Assembly: GCA_009741485.1 (NCBI GenBank) | Contig: CM019230.1 | Span: forward strand, 4,490,189 to 4,554,188 | From: Malurus cyaneus samueli | Taxonomy: Eukaryota > Chordata > Aves > Passeriformes > Maluridae | Direction of reading: 5' to 3' | Length of the DNA stretch: 64,000 bases | Part shown: positions 12,774 through 25,400 of the stretch, piece after piece | How the letters are laid out: each line of letters begins with the position of its first letter | Position numbering within the stretch: the first letter of the stretch is position 1 | Notes under the pieces: generated by a model | Databases searched by the model: none | What the model was told of the DNA's origin: nothing | What the model saw: only the letters and a program-made list of their open reading frames with translations | Made by a program: the position numbers and the translations under genes

Positions 12774-14130
12774 TGTATAGAAATCCTGTAACTCTGCTGT
12801 GAACCCTTGACACTTCAACCCACTCCAGCCCAAATAACCAAGCAGAGTGAAGGCTGATGGTGAGGAGGAGGAGGGCTGAGGATGTGCAGGGGAAGCAGCA
12901 GGGCTGGGAATGCAGCTGGAATTCCAAGAGCAGCCCCAGGAAGAAGCCTGGCTCCACTCCCTGGCTCCAGCCCCACTTGTGAACGATGCAGCCTTTTCAA
13001 AACAGACTAATAAAAGCATTATTGCTGTTGCTCCATCTCTGCTTATGGATTAGGAAGTCTTTATTTTAAGAGATCTTTTCTTCCTAATCTATACTTTGTT
13101 CCAATTATAAATTATTTTACCAGCAGTTCTCTTTCTCTGTTTCCTCCCCTCAAAGCACAATTAGAGAATAATTGTTTTCAAATAATAACCACTACTTTTC
13201 CATTTAATTCTTTTTTAACACTAGTGGCGTCTCCCAGCTGACTCACTCAGCTTTAGATGAGGGTTTAGAAGCGCTGCAGAACAGAGAAACAGCTGTTTCT
13301 TTGAGCATTATGAGTTTTATTAATCCCTTCTCGCCTATAAAACATAATCATCCCCTTTATTTCTAGAGGTACTACACGCACTTTCCAAATAACCAACAAT
13401 CAGAAACAAGAAGGTTTCCAATCCTATAAAAAACCTTTTTATAACATAAAGTATATATGACCCTGCAGGGTGCACGCTCCCTCTGATTTCTCTTTGGTTA
13501 GTTAATAAAGCAGAATACTCCACCAAAATAAACGTGTCAAAAAGCTGGGCTTTAGCAAAATCTCTTTTTGATTAACACTTTACTAAGAGACATTATCCAC
13601 AGCAAACAGGAAGTTGTTCACGGATTATATTGAAAAAGATTGCTTCATGGTGGGAAAATGGCTTTTTTTTTATAAATACATCACTGAGATTTTTGCTCCA
13701 AACTGGAGCACCATCTCACAGAAGTGCTTTCCTGCACTTTTGATCTCTGTTTTGAGTCTTCACCCCATCCCTTCCTCCTCCTTTCCCTCCCTCTCCCTAT
13801 TACAGAACCTTTGAAGCAACTGCAGCATCTCTGGAGCAGTCCCTGGCCAGCACCAAATGAGTTCTCTGTGAGCATGAACAGATTCCTTTATTACTTTGCT
13901 CATTTTCTAGGCCTCCAATGCAATATCCCTATTTTTTACTCACCACCTGAATAAGATACAAAATGCTCTGTTTTTGTGCTGGGAGAAAGTCAGAGTGGGA
14001 GAGGAAACATGGATGTGCTTTATGGAATAGAAACTCTCAAAAGGCAGCACAGGGAAGCTCCTGGTAGAAAGGTTTTGCTGGAGGTGAAGTTTATTTATTT
14101 GGATAATTTTATTGTAGATGTTTTACTCAC

Positions 14131-14180
14131 CAAAAAAAATAATTATTAAAAATAAAAATAAAAATAAATACATCAAAAAA
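14131..14180 (+). repeat. A-rich low-complexity tract
   Basis: About 50 bases dominated by AAAAAT and AAATA motifs. It is simple low-complexity sequence. Confidence 0.8.
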
Positions 14181-17100
14181 CCAATGAATCCTACCCCTCA
14201 ATTTGGTGCTGCTCAGGAGGGTGGAGCACTCTGGGCTGGCCAGGAGCAGGAATTCTGGGGGGATGTCACCACCTCCCTGTCACACTTTCTGACCACCCTG
14301 CTCCCAGTCTAAGCACAGAATCCAAGGCCCTAAATCTCACTGCAACAGTGAAATGAAAATAAATAAACCTTCCTAAGGGCAGCAGCCTTTGCTAGCAGTA
14401 AACAACTACAGCCTGTGACTTTCAGCGTGTTGGAACAAATTTCATTAAGGGAAGGTTTCATGAATTCAAAAGAGAAATCTATTGTTATTCCATCCAAAAT
14501 TTTCTCTGTTGCTGATGCCCTGAGCTGAAGCAGAGCTTTGTGAATAAAGAAACCAAAGAGGCTTCTGTTTGTTTACAAGACTTCAAGAGTCAAAAGGATC
14601 TATTCAGACTAAATTGCTGAGGGGAGAGGAATATATTGGCTGGGGAGTTTGTGTTTGGTGCCTGAGCACACGAGTGCTTGAGCTGCTCAGGGATGGGGTG
14701 GAATAACTCACGTGTACAACCACTGGGGTGAACCCACTGGGGATTTTTTTCCTTTTCCCTGATAGCACAGTAAATTATTCCTTCACCTCTGCTGCTCAGA
14801 TTTATCCCTTTGGAACGGGAGTCTAGTCTCTCTTTCTGTGCAGTCAGATTGGCCCAAACACAAATAAATTCCCTATGATTTCACTTTACATATTCTATTT
14901 AATAAGCTTGTTATTTATTAGGAGCAAGTAGGAAACAATTATTCTCATGCTGTCACCTTTTTTTCTACACTCTGCCAATTTTTAAACAAACTGACTCGAA
15001 GAAGCAGACCTGGTGAAATGAAACATAATGAATAAGCAAATTGAAAGTAAGTAATTTCTATGAACAGATGTTCCTATCTGTCTCATTTTTATATTTATTG
15101 ATTTTACGCACACTCTTCATCATCTCACTAGAAAATGCACACATTGCTTTTTAGGGGCCAAAAAATCGTGGGGAAATACAGATGATTTTACAGAAAGCCA
15201 ATTAATGAATTGAAAAGTTGTTGCATGGAAATTTCTATTCCAGCACACCATAGTTTCCAAAGCATAAAACTAAAGCCCTGTTAGGAGTGAATTGAATACT
15301 GTGATCCATATTCATGGCTGGTATTAGTTTTAGTGTTGGTTTCACTCTGCCAGCATTGTTAAAGCTCAGAAAGTCAGACAAGGTGTGACCAGGAACCATT
15401 TAATGTTCTGACAAAGAGCAGAGCCGAGGATTGAGGACCAAGGAAATTAATGCAGAATTTGGCTTTCACCCTGGTAGCATAAATGTATGGTAAATATATG
15501 GATTTAAATGCAAAGAGAGAATGAGAAGCTGTTGTGGGTTTTGGCAGGAGATAATTTTAACAATATCCACCACCCTCATGGTCTTGGCTCTGTCTTGTCC
15601 CCACTTTTCCCTCCTCCCACGGTGGCAGCAGCACCTGACCACCAATAAATAATGCTGAAAATTCAAGAGGGGAAAATCACCCCACACCCTGCAGCTTCAT
15701 AACATTTCAGTTGGTTCTATTAATTTGGGGGTGAATTTCAGAAGTTTTAGACTTTCAAGTAAACCACCCAGAGCAAGGTCACAACCCAACCATGTTTGGA
15801 ATTCGTAAAAATTTTAGAGCCGTTCCAGCCATGCAGTTGCTTTTTTTTAAGTAATTTAACAAAATTTCACATCTTTTGCCTCTGTGAAGCATAGCCCATA
15901 CCCAAGAATAGCTACAAATGGAAGTTTTGTGGGGGAAAAAAGAATTGCTTTATGGAGCTCAGCATGTCTCTTATTCAGAATCATCGCTATTTTGAAATAA
16001 TTTATATTCAAGGGACAGTAAAATCACCAGCTTTACATGAGGTCATTAGCAATAACACAAAGAAGGAAAAATAGCTGTAGAAAACCACAGCAGCAAGGTT
16101 GCCAGGAAGGAGGCTAAGCAGCTTTTTGTAGAATATAAAGTGTGTTATTATTACATTAGGGATACTTGCCAATCAGTGATTTCTGTTTCGAGGGCACGTT
16201 ACCAATTTTGGAGACCAAAATTAGAAACCTTTTGTGTCATGCTGGGCTTTCAAAGAGAGTGGTCTGTGGGTTGTAGAGGTGCTTTTAAACCTCAGCAAAC
16301 AGACAGCCCAGTTCCTAATAAACATCATGGTTAAAAGCTGGATGTGCTGCTGGTTAAAACATCAGAGGCAGCGTTAGTTCTGCAACACCTGAGCTTCAGG
16401 GTGGGTCAGCAAGAGAGAAAATTCTTGGAGAATCCAAAAAAATTGAAGGAAGAGATGATTCATTCCTCAATTTCAACTAAGATTGCTTTTCATGGATCTC
16501 AAGAGAAATCACTGACCGCTCTCATGTGAGAGGTTTCAGACCTGCAGGACAATATTTGCTGCTCATGGATCATCCACTTAACAACATAAACTAGATTTGT
16601 CTTGTGAGGAGAAAAACTCCCATGCAGCCAGATTAATATCCAATGCCAATCATTTCACAAAAGCTCACCAGAATAGTTTGTTTTTGTGTAAACTTTTACA
16701 GGACATTTTGCCATTGTCAGAGCTCTGTCCTGGAGGATGTATGCCCACAAAATGAGCCTCAAACAGATCAAAACTGTCAGGTAGATGCTGACTATAAAAC
16801 ACACAATTAAAGGGACCCACAAACCTTGGGATTTGATTTGATTCTGAGTCCAGCTTTCAAAACTGAGACAAGGATTTATGCCAATGTCTGGTGGCATCAC
16901 TGGACAGCTGGAAATAAGAAGAGATGTTTCCCTCTCCCTGGGATGGTGTTTGGGTTGTGCTGCTGTTTGTCTTTTGTGTTATTCATCAGATAACTGAGAG
17001 GACTTCATCACCATCAAAAGCTTCATTTTCTCCCCAATGATGATGGTGTGATCAGCATGGGTGTGGTTATTGCTTATTCCTCTCACTGCACCTTTTTTTC

Positions 17101-17896
17101 ATTTAATGCTTCCTCCAAAAATTGACCCCTCACTGCTGATGCTTCACTCCCTCCTTCCTGCTCCCATTTCTGAGAATTCCCATCAGACAGAATTCTTCCT
17201 GCCCTAACAGTGTCACTGGAGCACAGAGGAGCAGCCACTCTGCTGGTTCTCACCTGGATTCCCCCACAGACAGCTCAGATTTATTTCCTTGGCGTCTGCA
17301 AAACCATTCAGGGATCCCTGATAGGAGGAACACATCTGTTTGCCAGGCTGCTTCCTGCCAAGGCAAGTGCATAATTACTGCTCTAGAAACATCTCAGACC
17401 TGGGGAATTTGGCACTTTTTCCTCTCCTCCCCAGCACAGTGGTTTTTCCTGCAGCAGCAAAGCCCTGCTAACCTGGGCAGTGGTGGCGCACACCAGGGCT
17501 TGTGCTCGCTGGGTTTTACCAGCACAAGGCAAAACAGGGCTGCTCTCCACAGATAAAGTGCTTGTCCTGCATAAATCAACACATTCAGATGCCTAATAGT
17601 GGCAGAATTTTCTCCAGAATTGATGTCTTAAAATGAAAAGCCAGCGCAGAGCTACAGAGAAACAAGATTCCCTGCCAGAGCTGATGTGCAACATCCAGTT
17701 ATGGAGATTAAAGAACGAGACTCAGATGCCAGAAAAGACTTTGTTCTGCTCTATTAGCACCAAATTCACTATGTTTTCTGTGATTCAGTGTGACATAACT
17801 GCTAATGACCATCATGAGGGACGTGGCGTGGCATTTGATGGTGCATAATTTTGAAACTGCTGCAGGAATTATGCCATGTACTACAGTTTAAGATGA

Positions 17897-17918
17897 TTTT
17901 TTTTTCTTTTTTTTTTTT
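17897..17918 (+). repeat. T-rich tract (T9-C-T12)
   Basis: Nine thymines, one cytosine, then twelve thymines. It is simple low-complexity sequence. Confidence 0.9.
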
Positions 17919-18970
17919 AATGATTCAGTGCGGCTTCTTCAGAGCTTTGTTCCCTCAAGCCAGAGCTGGAGCTAATTGCAGGAGTTTAATCCTGCAGAGC
18001 TCAAACCCCACAGCAAGGCAAACTTAGAAAGTCAGAGAAAAGAGGAGACATTCTAAGAGAGAGAGATACCAACCTGTGGGTTAAGAAACCTGTGCAAGGC
18101 TGAGATCGGCCCTATTCTCTTTGCCATCCTAAAGTGAGAGAGAACTTTCTCTGTCATTGCTTTTCTGGGTAACTTTTCCTCCTGACTCAACGTCCTGTGC
18201 TGTTGCAGGTGCCAGAGCAATTCCTTTGCAGTCCTAACAAACATTTTACCCATGCCGTGGGTTTTTAAACAAAATTCTTTTCTGAAATTATTTATTTGTT
18301 TAAATTCTTAGAGATGAAGTCAGCAATTTTAAAGTTTATATCAATATGATTAATATTTCCATCTGAAAAAGTGATGTTTCAATAATTATTAAGTAAAACT
18401 AAACAGAGCATAGCAGGAGATAAAGCCCCTCTCTGGATAAAACACATAATTCAAGTACAGTCTCTACAAAATTCAGTAGCCTGAGTTTGTTTTGGTGTTC
18501 CACAAAAAGAGTAATTAAATTGTTTTTTTCCAAACAAAAAAAAAATTGTTTCCTGATTCCAAACAAACCACAGGAGCATGAGGTCCTCTCTGAAGGTCAG
18601 GACCAGGCTGATTTTTCTAAAAGATTGCACAAATCCCCTTTTCATTGATCATGTCAGTTCTTCCTGCTCTGCCTGGTACCAGGCTGCAGCTCCTTCTTAC
18701 CCCATTTCAGGACACTCTGATTTGATTTGTACCTCAAGGAAAGGCAGCACACAGCTGTGATTTCCATGCTCTCACTGCTCAGGAGTGCAGGGATCAGTGA
18801 GCTTTTGGGGCTCATTGGGGTTTTCATCACAGCCCCACAAAGCTGGTGCCTCTCACACACCCAGGGCTCAGGAGGGCTGTGAAAAATGTGAATGAGCTGA
18901 GTGCATCCAGGCTGACTGGGTTTAAAGTTCCAATATGTCCCTAACTGATCTTTTTTTCTGGTTTTTTCAG

Positions 18971-19027
18971 TCTGCCTTGCACCATCTACAGCCCTTCTGA
19001 GTTCCTCCTACTGAGGAGTGGCACAGG
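18971..19027 (+). other. Exon-like 57-nt segment with strong splice-like boundaries
   Basis: A T-rich tract (CTTTTTTTCTGGTTTTTTCAG) ends in AG at 18969-18970. At 19028 a near-consensus donor follows (CAGG|GTGAGTG). The 57 bases between are open in one frame, leaving one base before and two after a run of 18 codons reading LPCTIYSPSEFLLLRSGT. The other two frames have stops. The length keeps phase. I recognise no protein family and such pairs occur by chance in 64 kb. It lies about 70 bases upstream of an LTR-like repeat, so a cryptic or non-coding-RNA exon is also possible. Confidence 0.2.
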
Positions 19028-19097
19028 GTGAGTGATCTGACCCAGTCTGTGGTGGCATCAGTGACGCTTTAAAAGTCAGGCTCACCTGAAACAGAGC

Positions 19098-19500
19098 CAG
19101 ACAAATTTAAGAGAATGAGAATACACACCTTTAATCCAGGCCTAACAGGCCCCCTGGTACATGAGGGCAGACAAAGCCTCCCCCTGAGGCTACACCCAAA
19201 ATGGACCCTGAGTCACGAGATCTTCACCTTTTATAAGTTCTGCCTTATTAACAAATTGGGTCTTAATTCTCCAATGATCTTTTCAGGTGATGATGCCAAC
19301 CACCTCAAAGTTACTCCCCCCAATTCTCTGTTGTTTCCATATTTTGGGGCTCTGAGGCAGCGAGGTGTCTTTGGATTCAGCTCAGAGAGGAATTGTTTTG
19401 TCTAAAGATGGGAGATTCATAGTTTTAGTGTTGTGCTAGAGAATACAGACCCATAAAAATAAAGACGTTAAAAATCCTAAGGCATCATCAGGGAGTCTCA
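19098..19500. mobile_element. LTR-like interspersed repeat, copy 1
   Basis: This interval aligns with 21971-22401 along most of its length. Shared landmarks, in the same order, are AGAGAAT, a GGCTRCACCCAMAATGGAC segment, a CTTTT-rich segment, CCCCCAATTCTCTGTTGTTTC, TTGGGG, GGAGGTGTC or CGAGGTGTC, GAGGAATTGTTTTGT, ATGGGAG and AATCCTRAGGCATCATC. About 80% identity is seen in the best segment. This copy has CTTTTATAAG at 19228, a possible TATA-like box, and AATAAAGA near 19459. It resembles LTRs of songbird endogenous retroviruses as I remember them, but I cannot name the family. No coding region of a retrovirus is visible beside it. Confidence 0.65.
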
Positions 19501-20224
19501 ATTAAGGCAAAATAACTTTTGCCACTTCACCTGTGACCCCCGATGTGGGTGCTGAGTGCTTGTGAATCTCCTCTCAGTGGGCTCCATCGTTTGTCTTTAC
19601 ATTTAATCTTCGTTGTGAACCTTTCCCCACCCTCTGAAGGTAACGAAGATTCATCTCATTGGTCTGTTCTTTGCACCTCAACGCAGAAATTGATGCTTGA
19701 GAGGAGAGAGCTGGATAATGATCACAAATAGCTTCCAAGAGCCTCTTTGGTGTTAAAATAACTTATTTTAAGGTACTTTCTTTTCTGCCTGCTGGGTTTA
19801 AAAACTTCCCATGGCACGCATAACACATAGAACTGCAAATTCTTTGCAGAGTTTTGAGAACAGCTTTTTAAAGCATCAGTGCTATTAAAAATCTTTATCA
19901 AGCACGATAGAAATTATTAAAATGTTGCAGGAACAGACATTTCCATCAGCAGGTACCAACATCCCCTGCACTATCAGTTGATCAGAGGGCAGGTTTGGCA
20001 GGCATCAAGCAAAGGTCATTTAATTAAACCCATGATGAATGTATTATTTTTCTTTAAATTACATCTTTTAGCAATTTGCTGCTTGTTTCCTTTTGGGGTA
20101 TAAACAGCCCTTGGGAATCCAACTGCTTGAAACAATCTATAATCAGAAGCTGAATGGTTATGAGAGCTTTTCACTGCCCCAGAAGTCAATTCATCACTTC
20201 TCAAAGTTTCCCTGACTCTCCCAA
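19501..20224. other. Sequence between LTR-like elements
   Basis: Non-coding. I see no primer-binding site, gag/pol-like open frame or polypurine tract that would mark the inside of a provirus, so this is probably host sequence separating independent insertions. Confidence 0.45.
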
Positions 20225-20968
20225 TGTGGAACAGGAGTACCTCAGGTCTCTGACATGAGGGGTCACCATCTCAGTGGGTTTTTTAACCCCAAACCATCCC
20301 TTTGCCCCCATCTGGCTGACCTAGGGATGAGGGAATGCTTGGTTAGCAGAGCTGAGCCCAAAGCTGTGAGTTTGGCAGCGTTCTCAGAGCATGGGGGGGT
20401 CAGTGGAGATTTCTCTGCTCGTTCCAGTTCAGCAGGAGAGGACCAGGGAGCAGCGAGGAGAAACAGCTCAGGGATGCTGAGTCAGGCTTGGGGGAAAAAT
20501 CAACTCAAAGTGTGGGAGGGAGAGTGAAGAACATTAAAAGGAATGGGAAAGGAGTGTCTTTACAGACTGACTCTGGGGGTAAGATAAGGCTGATACTGGG
20601 AGATAGAAGGAAGCAATGGGAAGGATTTCCATAGGAATTCCACTGATTGACTTATCCCAGACTGTGTTAATAGACTACAAGAGCAGAGACACAGAGATGG
20701 ATATGGAAAGGGGGCAGTGTATGATAGAGGGGGGTTTCATCAGGTGTTTGGGGAGCCTGAACCTCTCAAGTACCTCAGCAATGGGGAAAGAGAGAGGGAA
20801 CTGCAGCCAGGGAATTGGGATAAAAAGAGGTTGCATCCGCTATGAATTTGAGACACCCCATGGGAAATGCCCATGACCTCTCCCTTTATTCATGAATAAA
20901 GTTACAGGACTCTGCTGTCTCCTTTTTGGACATGCACCTCTGGTGTTTGTGGATTAATTTTCCTAACA
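20225..20968 (+). mobile_element. Probable solo LTR of an endogenous retrovirus (~740 bp)
   Basis: The interval starts TGTGGAACAGG and ends TCCTAACA, fitting the TG...CA ends of an LTR. In plus orientation it holds a TATA-like GGGATAAAAAGAGG at about 20817, then, roughly 65 bases on, CCTTTATTCATGAATAAAG with a polyadenylation signal at about 20895. A U5-like tail follows (CTCTGCTGTCTCC, then GACATGCACCTCTGGTGTTTGTGG). This order (promoter, polyadenylation signal, short U5) is typical of LTRs. No primer-binding site follows and no gag, pol or env reading frame adjoins it, so it looks solo. I could not find a convincing target-site duplication, so both ends are approximate; the right end could be 20971. 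Confidence 0.6.
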
Positions 20969-21970
20969 ACATTAAAGGTATCTGGAAAATATTTTCGTTT
21001 AGTTTCAAGGACTTAACTGCCTTTTAAGTAAGAGAGAAGGATGTTTCAAAATGAGAAGTTGTATGCAGGCCTGCCCAAGGATTCTGTGCTGGAGTGTGTT
21101 AAATATTGCTGGTGCTGCTGCTATGTTTCCCAATAAGATTTCATCAAAATTGATCCAATTTTGTGAGACATTTTGGTGTCCCTGGATCCACAAATAAAAG
21201 TGTTTCAGCTGAAAGCAGATAACCATGCCCTTACTACCTGAGATGCTGCACTGCCCTAAAGAACGAGGCCTTTTCCTCTTTTGCAGCTCTTCCCATTCGG
21301 CTCTGAAAGATTCCAGCTCCCTTTATATAAATATATAACGCTTCTCCTGCTCCATGTCAGCCAGGATTCATTACAGGCAGGCTCCAGTGACACTTGCTTT
21401 ATCTGAACCTACAGTAATTACTACAGCAAGTGTGCTGGCCCGCACTTATCCTGTTTGGGAACGTATCTATTGATGGGGAAACAAACAACAGTCACCCTCC
21501 CTAATGAACACAATCCATCACTGCACACGCACAGCCAAGGCCAAAGTGCTGAGACATCCTGCAGCCCTGCACAAAAGGAGCCTCCAGCAGTGGTGAAGAA
21601 GAAATGCTGGAGGGAAAGACCAAAGGGAAACAAATGTAAAATTGAAATCAACAACTCTGGGTTGTTTTGCAAAATTAAGGGGATGTTATGCTGGTGATAG
21701 CTTTCTGAGCCATGAGCTTTGGTAGAAAGCCAGGATGAAAGGGGAAGCAGGGAAATTGAGATCTCTAATGCTGCCTGTGCTGAGCATCCCTCTCTTTTAA
21801 TTTCTCCATGTCATTTCCATGTTCAATAGCTAAAACTATATTAGTGAAATATCTGAGTTGACCTAACAGATCATTGTGCCATGGAAGAAAGATGTGAGGG
21901 TGTGGTGCTCTGTCCCTGCTCACCTGAATCCTGTCTGTGATGACCAAATCCAGCTTCCTAAACCAGGGGC
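20969..21970. other. Non-coding spacer within the retroelement island
   Basis: Contains the AT-rich CTTTATATAAATATATAACG near 21322, which looks like a TATA element but has no supporting transcript feature. The largest open frames are about 80 codons and unrecognised. Confidence 0.45.
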
Positions 21971-22401
21971 TGGACAGAATTGAGAGAATCCAAAGCAGTT
22001 CTGTTCATTCAGGACCTTCAGGGCCATTCAGGGCAGTCCCAGCCCAGCCAGGGGCTGCACCCACAATGGACAATGGCTCACGGCTTTTTCACCCTTTCTC
22101 ACTTTTGTCCATTTGCACATCGGGATTTGCTGAATCCTCCAATTGCAGCTGCAGCCAATGCAGTCAAAAACTCCAACTTGGCTCCCCCAATTCTCTGTTG
22201 TTTCCATCTCTTGGGGCCTGGCACAGGGAGGTGTCCTTGAGTTTGGGGCTGCAGAGGAATTGTTTTGTGTGAAAATGGGAGAGCAGGAGCTCAGCACTGT
22301 CTGTGGAGTCTGGAGTTAAACACTGAAGAATCCCAGGGGTACAGAGACATGGAAATAGAGAAGCTGAAATCCTGAGGCATCATCTGCTGCTCGTCTCTGT
22401 C
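21971..22401. mobile_element. LTR-like interspersed repeat, copy 2
   Basis: Second copy of the repeat at 19098-19500, in the same orientation, with the landmarks GGGGCTGCACCCACAATGGAC, CCCCCAATTCTCTGTTGTTTC, CTTGGGG, GGGAGGTGTC, AGAGGAATTGTTTTGTG, AAATGGGAG and ATCCTGAGGCATCATC. It differs from copy 1 by many substitutions and short indels. That is too divergent for the two LTRs of one recent provirus, so they are either independent insertions or the ends of a very old one. Confidence 0.65.
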
Positions 22402-25400
22402 AGAGGTTGAGTACCTGAGACACTGAATCCTCTGCTCTGACCCACGAACAGCACTGATGTTCTTACCCGTTTCCAATCAGGTAAATGGGGATTGGGGTTA
22501 AAGACATTGGCTGGAACTGGTGAGGCTGCAGAGAGCCAGCAGTCAGTTTGTGCTGCTCCATTTCCCAAAGCAGGCGTTACCTCTAGGTTAACCAGGGCAG
22601 GGCCACCTCATTGTCCTCTGCTCCCACACGCTTTTCCTTCCAAGCCAGGAAGGGAATGAGCCCAATTCTGTCAGCTCTGCAGCCTGCAGGCTCCTCCACT
22701 GGAGGGGAGGGAACGGCTCCTCGGGTCACCCAGACACTCCCAGCGATTACAGCGTGGGTTTGAGATCCCAGTTCATCCCCCAGATCCAAACTCTCAGCTT
22801 GGCTCTGCAAACAACCCAGCACTTCACAGCTCACGGTAATTCCTCCTCTCCTTAAGTACCTTTAATTAAATGTTGTTAATTATCCTTATAAACACAGCCA
22901 CGCAGTCCCATGCATTTCCCATTGTGTTGATATCAATAATCCAGATAAGGAATTTCTTCCCTCTCCTCTCAGCACCCAAACCTGACAAATTCCCATCCCT
23001 TCTCTGCAGAAAGTCCCTCTGTGAGACAGCCATGTATCTGCAGACATGATGCAGCCCCAAGATCTCACCTGGATCATGTGCAGGCAGGAGGCTTTGGAGG
23101 TTTTGGAGATGAAAAGTGCTCCAAGCTCTGGGCTTTACCTCACCGTGACCATAATATTAAATTGTCTGTTGATTCTGTGCTGTTCTGCTCCATAAAATAT
23201 TAACTTCTTATGGAAGGAGGGGAATGAGGCTGCTGTCCTCATGGACATGGATATTCACAGTGAGGTACCAGTACATAGGCTGAAGCTTAGGGCATTATTC
23301 CATCCTTGCATTCATTAAAGTGAGAGCATCAATTAATTTTAAAGGCTTACCATACCCATTCAATTTAGTCAGTCTTAAAACATTAAATATCATTAAACAG
23401 TGAAAAATATCTTAATGGCTCGAGACTGCCAGGAAGTTCTGAGAAAAGGCTGAAATTTTCAGCTCTCACTTTGAATTTTATGCCAGGAACAAAAAAGAAA
23501 AAAATTGCAGTAATCTATACTTAGGCATAAGTCTACTGATTTATTTTCCAATTAAACTGCTTTTTCTTTTGGTTTTGCCCAGGGTAATTTAAAAAATACT
23601 TTTAAAATTCTATTATTCACTTTGCTAGAATTTTGAAAAAATATAGCATGTTCATGCTATGTATATATGTATATACTCTCTTATTCTTATATGCACAGAA
23701 TGAAAATGTGAAATACAAATGTATAAATGTTATGAGTTTATGTGTGGAGTGGAAATGAACATTTACACATAAGCACATTCTGAATTTTCCTTGGACAGTT
23801 TCCTTTGGAAAGGAAAGCTGAATGATGAGATCCAGTTAAGATTTGCTTACTTTCCCAGAACGTGTTTGAAAGATTCTAGGCAGTTTTAACAACATCAGTA
23901 TTATTGTGAGACCTGGAAATCCCAGCCAAGGTCATCAGCAAGGGGCAGATGTAACTACACAGGAGGGATTTGATCCCCCAGAAAAGGCATTTATTGCACC
24001 CCTGTGTGACCTGGGTTTGATTTATCCCAATCCTGCATTATCACCCCGTCTCTGCAGGTCCCTGGAGGACAATAACAGCCCAGAGCATTCACTGCATAAC
24101 CTGATGGTGTCCTTGGCCTTAAAACTTGCCCGTGCCAGTAAAACAAAGGCATTCTTGCTGGTGTGTTGGTTCCTAGGAGCCTGAGGCAGGGATGAGAGTC
24201 CCCCTGTGCCACCATTGACCTGTGCAAAGCCATCCTATCCAGCTCTGAGGGTTTGTAAGCAAATCTCATGTTCCCAATCCCCTCTGTCCTGTCAGGTCAC
24301 AGCAATCAGATGGACACTCAGCCCATTCCATGGGATTTTCTCATGCAGAGGGAACACACCTGGAGCAGTGGGGAAGCAGAAGCTGAGTTTGCAAAGGGGA
24401 CAGAGCTGTGCTCTGCATCCCAAATTAGCAGCAGTTGCAAATACTCCTGACTGTAGATTTTTGTTTATCACAAGATGACTTTTAAAATCCATCTCTGCTT
24501 CATTCGTGCTGCATTTCATGAGCTCTCCACACACATCTCACTGTTACCAAATGCCTTCACTCACTTTGGGTCCTGTCTACAAAAAAAAACCCTACTCCTT
24601 CCCTCGTACACTGCTCTGTAATAAATATTACTCAGTAATTACTAAGGGACTCATAAAAGGGAATTGGCATCCTAGAGACAGAATATTCACACTCCTCACA
24701 GATTTGTGACTTTAATATTGAAGAGATACATTTCTCCTTCTAAAATACTCCCCAGGCTGCTTCCATCCCTTGGCTGAGGGCTGAGCAAACGCATTGGGGT
24801 TTGAAGAGCAATCACAGGACAGCAGCAAGCAGCAGCCCATTTACAAACAGCATCAGTGGCCAAACAAACGAGGGAGGAGGATTTACAGGGACACATTCCC
24901 GAGAGCCCGCTGATGAAATGTGTCAGCAAATCATCCCCGTGCTTAAACAGGCTTGGCAGGAATGCTGAGATTCAAACTATGTTTTATTATACAGGTTCAC
25001 AGCTTAAAGAGCATGGGGATACACCAGACAGGGTCATGAGTGAGATTTAGCAGGAAATCAGCCCTACATCTATCACGGGAATCAATGCGGGAATTGTCAC
25101 ACCTTGATCAAGCAGGAAAATTCATGATTCCCTCAGTGAGAAACCATTAGAGAAGAAAATCGCTGCCTACCCAAACACACTCCCACCAACGAGGGCCACT
25201 TTCTATTAAGAGGTGTCTGTCAACTTTTAAAAACTCACATGTGCATAAAATGCAGGATGAGCCAAAACATGACACCACTGTTGAGCCCAGTTCAGCATGT
25301 TCTGGGCTCAAACATGATAAACTGGAAGTGCCCCCTGACTCAGCAAAGCTCCCCACCACCCCACAATAAACAGTCCTCAGCCATTATCCTTTCTAAAACC

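Larger units (their letters stand above)
12774..18970. other. Non-coding stretch, no gene seen
   Basis: AT-rich sequence holding a pyrimidine-rich patch at about 13755-13800, an A-rich tract at 14131-14180 and a T-rich tract at 17897-17918. Open frames are all under 85 codons and unrecognised. I see no CR1, LTR or RNA gene signature. Confidence 0.5.

Noticed and set aside
21320..21340. TATATAAATATATAA as a promoter TATA box
   Set aside because: AT-rich runs of this kind are common here, and nothing downstream resembles a transcript start or gene.
19501..21970. Retroviral gag, pol or env remnants between the LTR-like repeats
   Set aside because: No reading frame or motif of these genes was visible in any frame listed, and no primer-binding site follows either LTR-like element.
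23643..23660. ATAGCATG-TT-CATGCTAT inverted repeat as an operator
   Set aside because: Short AT-rich palindrome in AT-rich vertebrate DNA. Expected by chance and without a nearby gene.
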